Shown: in pieces, positions 1-6,293 of the stretch
How positions within the stretch are numbered: position 1 is the first letter of the stretch
Layout: every line of letters begins with the position of its first letter
Assembly (NCBI GenBank): GCA_022572865.1
Contig: JACZVB010000009.1
Coordinates: 1 to 12,734, forward strand
Direction of reading: 5' to 3'
Length of the DNA stretch: 12,734 bases
From: Chloroflexota bacterium
GTDB taxonomy: Bacteria; Chloroflexota; Dehalococcoidia; Plut-88900
Notes under the pieces: model-generated
What the model was told of the DNA's origin: nothing
The model's database searches: none
Seen by the model: the letters and a program-made list of their open reading frames with translations, nothing else
Position numbers and translations under genes: made by a program

Positions 1-793
1 CAAACACCCATCGGAGAGTTTCGTTGAACTGTCTTTGCACTTTAGCGTTAATATTTACCGTTCCATAATTCGAAACGCCGGCCAACTCGGCCGCTTTCTC
101 AATGGCCTCGGTGTCGCTGCCGATAGCGTCCGCCAGGCCTACCTGTACACCCTCTATGCCGGAAAAAATCCGTCCGGTGAGCAGCTCCTCCCGGCTCAGC
201 TTCAGCCGATCGCCCCGCTCCATGGTCACAATGCCGGCGAAAGAATTCTTCATTTCGTCGGCCATGGTTACCCAAACTCTGCGGTCGCCGCCGAACAGCT
301 TGGCAGGACCCGTAAAGACGATGCTCTCTAGGGGAGGGCTGGGAATAAATGGGCCGGGAAAGGAAATGATCACGCCGACGTTGCCAATCAGGGAAGCTGG
401 CCTGGTGTAGAGGTAGTTGGCCCCCATGGACATCATGAATCCGCCGCTGGCCACCAAGTCGCCCATCACAATAACCACGGGCTTTTCCTCGCGTAATTTG
501 CGAGTTTCCAAGTACAGTCTTTCGCTGGCCGATGCACCACCGCCGGGGGAAACGATTCGAATCATCACCCCTTTGATCTCGTCGTGTCGTCGAGCGTAAT
601 CTAGGTAGGCGCTGATAGTAGAAGCGGAGCGGTCGTTGATTACCGTGAAGGGGATATCAATCACGCCTATCTTTGGCTGGTGCGGGTAAACGAAGAAGAA
701 TAACGAGTACCCAACAGCGATGCCGATGGCGGCCAACAGAACGACAGGTAAAAGAGGGCTCAGAAGCAGCCATCTCTTATATCGACGGGCCAT
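1..793 (-). CDS. sppA: Signal peptide peptidase SppA-like S49 serine protease (C-terminus cut by window edge)
   Basis: Membrane-anchored S49 peptidase of the type that cleaves leftover signal peptides and membrane peptides. At least 264 codons are present; the C-terminus lies beyond the left edge. Residues 9-35 form one N-terminal transmembrane anchor after a basic MARRYKR start. The ClpP-like core begins near residue 41. The nucleophile motif is LVASGG with Ser116, and the general base is probably Lys165 in GPAKLFGG. The 49-residue Ser-Lys spacing is close to that of single-domain Bacillus SppA, so this is the short form rather than the duplicated E. coli form. The start is the first possible one after an in-frame TGA eight codons upstream; an AAAGGA lies 14 bases before it, farther than ideal. 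It starts 32 bp after the stop of the lipoprotein gene and is probably co-transcribed with it. Confidence 0.9.
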   Translation of the reverse strand, partial: MARRYKRWLLLSPLLPVVLLAAIGIAVGYSLFFFVYPHQPKIGVIDIPFTVINDRSASTISAYLDYARRHDEIKGVMIRIVSPGGGASASERLYLETRKLREEKPVVIVMGDLVASGGFMMSMGANYLYTRPASLIGNVGVIISFPGPFIPSPPLESIVFTGPAKLFGGDRRVWVTMADEMKNSFAGIVTMERGDRLKLSREELLTGRIFSGIEGVQVGLADAIGSDTEAIEKAAELAGVSNYGTVNINAKVQRQFNETLRWVF

Positions 794-825
794 GGGATTA
801 GGAGTTGTCCTTTTTCAACGGCATC

Positions 826-2370
826 CTAAAAATCTGGTAAAGACTGGAGAATCCGGTCCAGGCTATCGCTTTCCTCTCCGATGACGAGCAAGACTCGCTG
901 GTCCCGGATGCTCAGGTAGACACTACGGCCCTGGGCCTCCCACCAGCGCTCGGCATCAGCCGAGACCTTCAGCCCCCAACTCCCTTCTCCCTTCCTATCG
1001 ATATAGCGGATGTATGCGCCGAAGAACTCCTGAGCATCGCCCGGGGTGTCCCAGGCTGACAGTGATACCATAATACTCTCTCCGGTGGAGCCGTTCTTCA
1101 TCAGGCTGTAGGTGTCCCCACCCCACCCGAGGGCCGCCTCCGCGGCCTGGCCAAAGCTCAGGTAGTTGTTCAGATACGTCTGGAGCATAAACTCCCCCAG
1201 GACGCCGGTATCCAGGACCTCCCAGTCCTCTCCTAGAGCGCCGGCCAGATCGGGCAAGGCCACCTCTACAGGCTCATCACCAGAAGCATATCTCGCTGGG
1301 TGCATCACCTGCTCCGTGGATTGCGGCGGCTGCCGGTACACCCGGTCCACCGCCTCCCAGCCTCCAGTCCGGAATATCTGGTTTACAAAGGCCAGCCCCG
1401 TGTCATAGGGAAATCTCAGCTGCTCCTGGAGTACCCTGGGAGCACTCAAAATACCCCCCTGCCCGCCGCTCGACTGCCCCAGCGCCCGGCGCTCCTCCTG
1501 GGAGAGGCTGCTGGCATATCGGAGCATGGCCAGCGTGGCATCCCCCTCCACCAGGGCCAGCTTAGCCAGCTCCAGGTCGCCATTCTCTTCCTCCTCGGGC
1601 AGGAAGGCGTTCAGGTCGAAGCTCTGGTCCTGGAGGACGTGGGTCAGCTCGTGGGCGAAGGTCACCTTCTCGTCGGGGCCCAACTCCTCCTTATCGCTGA
1701 GGATGAACAGCTCTTTGACATCGGTATCGTAGAAACCGATGACTGCCCCGGCATACAGGTCAGAGATGACCTGGATCAGATCGATGTCTTCCTCTACGAA
1801 GTCCAGGATGAGATAAAACTCCCTGTCCAGGGCGGCCTCCTCCGGGGTGTACTCTTCTATGATGTCCTGCTGGACTCTTTCTGCCATCTCCGGGCCCGTG
1901 AGAAAGCCTATGGGCGGCTCCCCGGTCATGACCAGGCCCCGCATATCGGCTACCTGGATGGCGATCTGCAGCAGCCCGCTCCGGAGTTCCTGGATAAGCT
2001 CGTCTTCGGAATCGGTGCCGGCTCCTGGCGACGATGGGCCGGGGGTTGGGGTCGAGCCGAGTTGTGGGCCCGGGGGTGGGGCCACCTGGTCACTGTGCGT
2101 CGGTGTTGGAATCGGGATGTGGGGCTCGACCTTCTGGGGAGCGGGTGTAGGGGTAGTGACCAGCGACGGCAACTCTGTTTGGGAAGGGGCCGGAGTTGCG
2201 TCATACACCCCCGGGGCCGTCTGGTCGGGGATGGAACCTGATGTAGGCGACGGCCCTGGCGACGCCTCGGCCCCGCAGGCTGCGGCGAGAAGCAGCAGTA
2301 CGGCTAAAACGATCAGGGGGACGGGCCTAGTCAACGGGCCGTTATCCTTTCTCGAGTCCAAGGCATGCAT
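826..2370 (-). CDS. Secreted lipoprotein with HExxH zinc-metallopeptidase motif
   Basis: The 514-residue product starts with a basic n-region and a hydrophobic stretch (residues 19-31), then a lipobox-like LLAAAC with Cys32, so it should be lipid-anchored outside the cytoplasmic membrane. Residues 33 to about 120 are a Pro/Thr/Ser-rich linker. The folded part carries HELTH at 240-244, followed 31 residues later by ALVEGDA, where Glu275 is the likely third zinc ligand. That is a gluzincin-like arrangement. The C-terminal third has no motif I recognise. The substrate is unknown and I cannot name a family. No ribosome binding site precedes the ATG used here. A TTG at codon 13 has AAAGGA about 10 bases upstream and would give a tighter signal peptide, so the true start may be 2334. 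Its neighbours, a lipid kinase upstream and SppA downstream, suggest envelope maintenance, which is inference. Confidence 0.8.
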   Translation of the reverse strand: MHALDSRKDNGPLTRPVPLIVLAVLLLLAAACGAEASPGPSPTSGSIPDQTAPGVYDATPAPSQTELPSLVTTPTPAPQKVEPHIPIPTPTHSDQVAPPPGPQLGSTPTPGPSSPGAGTDSEDELIQELRSGLLQIAIQVADMRGLVMTGEPPIGFLTGPEMAERVQQDIIEEYTPEEAALDREFYLILDFVEEDIDLIQVISDLYAGAVIGFYDTDVKELFILSDKEELGPDEKVTFAHELTHVLQDQSFDLNAFLPEEEENGDLELAKLALVEGDATLAMLRYASSLSQEERRALGQSSGGQGGILSAPRVLQEQLRFPYDTGLAFVNQIFRTGGWEAVDRVYRQPPQSTEQVMHPARYASGDEPVEVALPDLAGALGEDWEVLDTGVLGEFMLQTYLNNYLSFGQAAEAALGWGGDTYSLMKNGSTGESIMVSLSAWDTPGDAQEFFGAYIRYIDRKGEGSWGLKVSADAERWWEAQGRSVYLSIRDQRVLLVIGEESDSLDRILQSLPDF

Positions 2371-2451
2371 ACACGGGTGAGCGAAGATATCCCGCTGATA
2401 ATAAGAACGAACACGGGGATATAAGATTTGCTGGATAAACAGTCGGGTTCG

Positions 2452-3111
2452 TCACATAAGGGGGGTCATGACAGCCCCCGCCACCAGGGGCACGGTAATA
2501 TTGTCGTCGGGTGGAAGGGACAGAAGCTCCACCAGGGCCGCAACGGCCGCGCCCGACATCACCACCCACAGGGAGATATCCAGGCCTCCGGCGATCAGCA
2601 CCCATCCCACCAGGGCCGCTCCCGCCATAAAGGCCAGTGACCCCTCCACCGACTTCTTCCTTATCCTGGCGCGGCCGTATCGTTGACCCACCAACGCTGC
2701 CAGAGGATCGCCAACAGCGAGAAAAAGCAGGGCCAGGACCGCCACGTCCCTATCGAACAGCAGGAAGGCCAGCAAGGTAGCCGCCAGCAGGTAGGTGCTG
2801 CCCAGGGTCTGGGAGGACTCGGACTCCTTCAGCAGCACCGAGAACCGGCTGGTAAACCAGTCGTTCACCCGCCGGCTCCTGCGCCTGGATACCTCTAGAA
2901 TAATAGAGACCCCGGTCCCCGTGGCGGCCAGAAGGATGATAATCCACTGGGGTAAAACGAGGGCGAGAAGGGGGAATAGGGAGCCCGCTACAATGTGGAA
3001 AAGCCGGCGCTCCACCCTCGCTACGCCTTTATCACGCCTGTTCTTCACCACCAAAGCAGAGCCACACCTCTTAGTAACTATCTCAAAACGACCCGCAGCA
3101 GCATTTGTCAT
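2452..3111 (-). CDS. CTP-dependent diacylglycerol/dolichol/phytol kinase family integral membrane protein (SEC59/DGK1/VTE5-like)
   Basis: This polytopic membrane protein resembles the SEC59/DGK1/VTE5 group, which phosphorylates lipid alcohols (polyprenols, diacylglycerol, phytol) with CTP. Visible family features are ERRLFHI near residues 34-40, a TLGSTYLL segment at 102-109, GDPLAALVG at 134-142, KKSVEGS at 152-158, and E195 followed by DDN at 202-204 and P208. Hydrophobic segments fill most of residues 41-212. The actual lipid substrate cannot be read from sequence. The start is uncertain. The ATG at 3111 lies at the edge of a dispersed repeat and has AAGG directly abutting it, which is unusable as a ribosome binding site. 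Family homology begins only near residue 34, so TTG20, GTG22 or GTG33 are plausible starts. The gene ends 81 bp before the lipoprotein gene in the same direction. Confidence 0.82.
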   Translation of the reverse strand: MTNAAAGRFEIVTKRCGSALVVKNRRDKGVARVERRLFHIVAGSLFPLLALVLPQWIIILLAATGTGVSIILEVSRRRSRRVNDWFTSRFSVLLKESESSQTLGSTYLLAATLLAFLLFDRDVAVLALLFLAVGDPLAALVGQRYGRARIRKKSVEGSLAFMAGAALVGWVLIAGGLDISLWVVMSGAAVAALVELLSLPPDDNITVPLVAGAVMTPLM

Positions 3112-3154
3112 CCTTCGACAAGTCCCGAGTATCGGGACAAGCTCAGGACGAGCG
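3112..3154. repeat. Dispersed intergenic repeat, module A copy 1
   Basis: CTTCGACAAG and ACAAGCTCAGGAC flank a palindrome, GTCCCGA-GTA-TCGGGAC (3122-3138, 7-bp arms). The palindrome with similar flanks recurs at 3324-3340 and, inverted, at 8813-8846. The unit sits immediately upstream of the lipid kinase reading frame. I recognise this kind of sequence as a common short dispersed intergenic repeat in environmental bacterial genomes; it encodes nothing obvious. Confidence 0.8.
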
Positions 3155-3170
3155 GGAAATGTAACCTCTT

Positions 3171-3197
3171 CCGTTCGTGGTGAGCCTGTCGAACCAC
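3171..3197. repeat. Dispersed intergenic repeat, module B copy 1
   Basis: A 26-base element beginning CCGTTCGTGGTGAGC and ending GTCGAACCA. The same element occurs in opposite orientation at 8907-8932 with a single mismatch. In both places it lies within about 65 bases of a module A palindrome, so A and B seem to travel or be maintained together. Confidence 0.8.
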
Positions 3198-3497
3198 CTT
3201 TTGAGATAATGTCTTAGTGTTTCAACCAGGATTGCTCTTCACCTCCGGCTTCCTGTCTGCCGGCCATGTCACCGGCCTCGGGCCTGGGGCCTATGCCCTC
3301 TGAGTCCTCTGGCTTCTCGACAGGTCCCGAGTATCGGGACAGGCCGTCTACGCCTGAGGATTGGGCCAAGTATATCCTACCCACCGTCTGTGAGTAAGAA
3401 TCTGGCGAGGCCTGAGGATAGGAGGGTGCAGGAGCACGTACGCCACCGTTGCTGGCTAAGCGGATGTGGCCTTGGAGGAGAGGTAGAGGAGTGAAGG
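3198..3497. other. Gene-free stretch downstream of the IscU-like gene
   Basis: About 300 bases with no recognisable gene or RNA. It contains the third palindrome copy. On the minus strand a reading frame stays open from inside the end of the scaffold gene to a TAA at 3214-3216, but it has no ATG near its beginning, no ribosome binding site and no recognised homology, so it is not called as a gene. No clear intrinsic terminator was found after the scaffold gene. Confidence 0.5.
3321..3342. repeat. Dispersed repeat, isolated module A palindrome (copy 2)
   Basis: The palindrome GTCCCGA-GTA-TCGGGAC (3324-3340) is identical in arms and loop to that at 3122-3138, and is flanked by CAG and AGG rather than CAA and AAG. 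Only the core is shared, so this is a shorter or more decayed copy. Confidence 0.75.
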
Positions 3498-3911
3498 TTA
3501 GGCTGTATCGGGCACTGCTCTATTATTGTAGTCCCCTAGGGCGGCTTTCAGGGCGTCGGCGACAAGGACACCGGCGTGCGTTTTTCCCGGGGGAAGCCCG
3601 TCCACGGCGTCGCCGAGGCAGTGGCGGTCGATCATACGGACCTCCTCCAGGGACTTGCCCTTCACCAGCTCAGTGGTGACGCTGCTGACGGCGATGGAGG
3701 CGGTACACCCCAGGGTCTGGAACCTGGCATCGACGATAATACCGTCTCTGATCTTGAGATACAGGGTCATGGTGTCGCCGCAGGCGGGGTTACTCTCCCT
3801 CCCTACGGCGTCGGCATCTTCTATCACACCCACATTGCGGGGGTTGGTGAAATGGTCCATCACCTTTGTACTATATCTCGGCATGTGGCAATAGGGGAGC
3901 GCCGACTTCAT
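3498..3911 (-). CDS. iscU: IscU/NifU-type Fe-S cluster assembly scaffold, third ligand Cys replaced
   Basis: This is a cytoplasmic scaffold on which Fe-S clusters are built from sulfur delivered by the adjacent desulfurase. The N-terminal motif YSTKVMDHFTNPRNVG (13-28) is diagnostic. Ligand motifs are NPACGD with Cys44 and Asp46, and LGCTASIAVSS with Cys69. The usual third motif, K-x-H-C before the last helix, reads GLPPGKTHAGVL here, with His112 kept but Ala113 where Cys is expected. A different Cys, Cys98 in DRHC, lies 15 residues upstream. The ATG overlaps the iscS stop as ATGA, supporting translational coupling and this start. Met10 is the other candidate, because family members usually begin there. 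Length, 137 residues, is normal for the family. IscU is the best fit; a NifU N-domain-like scaffold is the same thing under another name. Confidence 0.9.
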   Translation of the reverse strand: MKSALPYCHMPRYSTKVMDHFTNPRNVGVIEDADAVGRESNPACGDTMTLYLKIRDGIIVDARFQTLGCTASIAVSSVTTELVKGKSLEEVRMIDRHCLGDAVDGLPPGKTHAGVLVADALKAALGDYNNRAVPDTA

Positions 3912-5095
3912 CCCACGGGTTGAGCGGACCCCGACACCTCTCTCAACCTCTGAATTATGCGGGGCAGCACCTCTAACACCTTATCGATGTCCTCGCCGTC
4001 GTTTCCCTTGCCGACGGTGAGGCGAAGGCTACCCACTGCCCTCTCGGCAGAGACTCCCATAGCTATCAGAACGTGGGAGGGGTCCATGGACCCCGAGGTG
4101 CAGGCGCTGCCGCTGGAGGCCGCTATGCCCTCCATATCCAGGCCCAGCAGGACCGATTCTCCGGCCACGCCGTCGAAGCAGAAATTGGCGTTGTTGGGCA
4201 GCCGGATGGTGCGATGGCCATTGAGGTAGGCCTGGTCCACCCGGTCCAGCAGGCCATCGATGAGCTGATCCCTCAGGCTCATGCAGTGCTCATTATTGGT
4301 CCCCAGCTCCTCGACGGCGAGTCGCAAGGCCTCGGCCGCCCCCACGATGAGTGGTATATTCTCCGTGCCGGCCCTGCGGTTTTTCTCCTGGCTCCCGCCG
4401 TGCTGCTGAGGCGTGAAGGGGGTGCCGTCCCTTATGTATAGAATCCCCACCCCCTTGGGGCCGTAGAACTTATGGGCCGCCAGGGTGAGCATGTCCACTC
4501 CCAGCCTGTCCACATTAAGGTCCAGAACGCCTCCGGCCTGGGCGGCATCGGTATGGACGATGATGTCCCGCCCCAGGGCCCGGGCCTTCTCTTTCACGGC
4601 CCGGGATATATCGGCGACGGGCTCGATGGTTCCTACCTCGTTGTTGGCCAGCATGATGGTGACCAAGACCGTCTTGTCGGTCACGGCCTCCGCGGCGTCC
4701 TCCGGGGTGATGAGGCCGGCGGCATCGACATCCAGGTAGGTGGTCTCGAATCCGAAGTCGTCCAGGGCCTGGCAGGAGTGAAGCACGGCGTGGTGCTCGA
4801 TGGCCGAGGTGATCAGGTGGTTCCCCTCTCGTCGCATAGCGAAGGCCCCGCCCTTGATGGCGGCATTGTCGGCCTCGGAGGCCCCGCCGGTGAAAATAAC
4901 CTCGCCGGGGCTGCACCCCAGGACGTCGGCCACCGTCTCCCGGGCCTCTTCCATCGCGCCCTGGCTGCTCTGAGAGAGGGTATACACCCCCGAGGGATTG
5001 CCGAAACGCTCGGTGAAATAGGGGAGCATGGCCTCGACCACCCGAGGGTCTACAGGGGTGGTAGCGGCGTGGTCCAGGTAGATGTAGTCTTTCAT
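3908..5095 (-). CDS. iscS: Cysteine desulfurase IscS/NifS (PLP-dependent)
   Basis: It converts L-cysteine to L-alanine and passes the sulfur, as a persulfide, to the Fe-S scaffold. The 395-residue class V aminotransferase fold starts with YLDHAATTPVDPRV. PLP contacts are visible as HTDAAQ (Asp183, Gln186) and LAAHKFYGPKG, with the Schiff-base Lys209. The mobile catalytic loop is SSGSACTSGSMDPSHVL with Cys332. These positions match E. coli IscS closely (Asp180, Gln183, Lys206, Cys328). The long SGSACTSG loop points to the group I (IscS/NifS) type rather than SufS. GGAG seven bases before the ATG sets the start. Its stop overlaps the scaffold start by four bases. No iscR, hscA, hscB or fdx lies nearby, so this is a minimal desulfurase-scaffold pair. 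Confidence 0.96.
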   Translation of the reverse strand: MKDYIYLDHAATTPVDPRVVEAMLPYFTERFGNPSGVYTLSQSSQGAMEEARETVADVLGCSPGEVIFTGGASEADNAAIKGGAFAMRREGNHLITSAIEHHAVLHSCQALDDFGFETTYLDVDAAGLITPEDAAEAVTDKTVLVTIMLANNEVGTIEPVADISRAVKEKARALGRDIIVHTDAAQAGGVLDLNVDRLGVDMLTLAAHKFYGPKGVGILYIRDGTPFTPQQHGGSQEKNRRAGTENIPLIVGAAEALRLAVEELGTNNEHCMSLRDQLIDGLLDRVDQAYLNGHRTIRLPNNANFCFDGVAGESVLLGLDMEGIAASSGSACTSGSMDPSHVLIAMGVSAERAVGSLRLTVGKGNDGEDIDKVLEVLPRIIQRLREVSGSAQPVG

Positions 5096-5164
5096 AATGC
5101 CGCTCCCCGGGCTATCTTAAGCCAGGGCATGGGGGTTTATCTCCGCGGTCTGCTAGCACGGTTC

Positions 5165-6097
5165 TCAGCGGTCGTCAGGCGATCGGAAGACCTCTCGATT
5201 GACGATCCCGACCACCAGTCCGTCCCGGACCACCAGGACGCGCTGGAGGTCCTTCTCCTCCATGTATTCCATAACCCCAGTGGCATCGGCCGACGCCTCG
5301 ATTAAAGGGACGTCTTCGGCAACGGCAACCGCTTCCGTAACTGGCGCCATCAGGTCGCCGATCTGGTACCGGCGCAACGCTTCCCGCTGTAGGGACTGGC
5401 GATAGCCGGCCACCGCCGCGGTATTCAGGAAGAGTCCGACGAACACCAGCCAGATGCCGTTTCGCCAGTACCCGAAAAAGACCAGCGTCGCCCCGCCGGC
5501 GATCATGGTGTAGGCCACAATGCGACCTATAATAGTGGCTACCCTGGTGGCCTTCATGTAGTTGCCCGTTATGGCCCACAGCAGGGCCCTGAGCACCCGG
5601 CCTCCGTCCATAGGGAATCCCGGCAGCAGGTTGAAGACCGCCAGCATGATATTGATGATCGCCAGGGTCGTAGCAACAGCCTCTACCTCCTCGTTCAGAG
5701 GCCCGACGAAGTAGGCAAGAAGAGCGAAGGCGACACCTATAAGCAAACTGCTGATAGGGCCCGCCAGGGCGATCACGGCTTCCCCCCGGGGCCGCTCCGC
5801 CTCCGTAGCGATGTGGGCTATGCCACCGAAGATGAACAGGGTGATGCTCTTTACGGGAATGCCATTCCTCAGGGCCAGAAGGCTATGGGAGAGCTCGTGG
5901 AGCACCACTGAGGTGAAGAAAAGGAGGGTGGTCACCCCGGCAATGAGCCACTGTTCCAGGGGCGACCAGTGGGGATAGGTCGCCGGAAACTGATACAGGG
6001 CCATAGAGGTGAGAACCAGGCCGAAGATTATCAGCCAGGTATAGTTTATCCTGAAAGGTATGCCGAACAGATTGAACAGGGTAATGGAATGATTCAT
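5165..6097 (-). CDS. Site-2 protease family (M50) intramembrane zinc metalloprotease with one C-terminal CBS motif
   Basis: This 310-residue integral membrane protease cleaves substrates within the bilayer. The zinc site is HELSH (67-71) inside a hydrophobic segment, completed by Asp164 in NLLPGFPMDGGR (156-167), the paired S2P motif. Around six hydrophobic segments can be seen (roughly 20-35, 50-66, 84-97, 107-130, 141-158, 180-215). After the membrane part, a CBS motif spans about 245-305, starting IGDLMAPV and ending VVGIVNREVF. Many family members of this layout carry two CBS motifs; here the protein stops right after the first. The ribosome binding site is weak. The gene lies 69 bp upstream of iscS on the same strand and may be co-transcribed with it, and it diverges from cinA. 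The substrate is unknown. Confidence 0.92.
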   Translation of the reverse strand: MNHSITLFNLFGIPFRINYTWLIIFGLVLTSMALYQFPATYPHWSPLEQWLIAGVTTLLFFTSVVLHELSHSLLALRNGIPVKSITLFIFGGIAHIATEAERPRGEAVIALAGPISSLLIGVAFALLAYFVGPLNEEVEAVATTLAIINIMLAVFNLLPGFPMDGGRVLRALLWAITGNYMKATRVATIIGRIVAYTMIAGGATLVFFGYWRNGIWLVFVGLFLNTAAVAGYRQSLQREALRRYQIGDLMAPVTEAVAVAEDVPLIEASADATGVMEYMEEKDLQRVLVVRDGLVVGIVNREVFRSPDDR

Positions 6098-6111
6098 ATA
6101 ACCATCTTAAA

Positions 6112-6125
6112 GCCCTCGGAAGGGC
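6112..6125 (-). other. Small hairpin in the leader of the site-2 protease gene
   Basis: A perfect 5-bp inverted repeat with a 4-base loop, GCCCT-TCCG-AGGGC on the minus strand, lies between the candidate -10 box and the start codon of the protease gene. It would sit in the mRNA leader. Its role is unknown and it may be chance. Confidence 0.35.
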
Positions 6126-6134
6126 GTAACCTCA

Positions 6135-6140
6135 ATTATA
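6135..6140 (-). promoter_or_regulatory. Candidate -10 box for the site-2 protease/iscS unit
   Basis: The minus strand reads TATAAT, a perfect -10 hexamer, about 37 bases before the protease start. No good -35 is visible at the usual distance in this GC-rich stretch, so the call rests on the hexamer and its location in a divergent intergenic region. Confidence 0.45.
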
Positions 6141-6231
6141 CAACGCCCGGGGCGCGGGCGTGGAGGGCCTGTATTCGTCCAGTACACCTTTAAGGGCCCC
6201 CTAGTCGACATGCCGTCGGCCCTGAGAGGTA

Positions 6232-6240
6232 TGCTATACT
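6232..6240 (+). promoter_or_regulatory. Extended -10 promoter for cinA
   Basis: TGCTATACT matches the extended -10 pattern TGnTATAAT with one change. A start point near 6247 would leave a leader of about 47 bases before cinA. There is no convincing -35, as is usual for extended -10 promoters. Confidence 0.5.
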
Positions 6241-6293
6241 CACCAGGCTGCAAACCGGGATTTCCCTAGCTCACCGAGGTTACACCTGCACCT

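Noticed and set aside
1300..2241. Plus-strand open frame of 313 codons opposite the lipoprotein gene
   Set aside because: It is antisense to a gene with a clear signal peptide, lipobox and zinc motif; its composition is that of a complement of GC-rich coding DNA and no domain is recognisable.
4472..5305. Plus-strand open frame of 277 codons opposite iscS
   Set aside because: It is a shadow of a gene with all PLP and catalytic residues in place, and spans into the next gene without its own ribosome binding site or motif.
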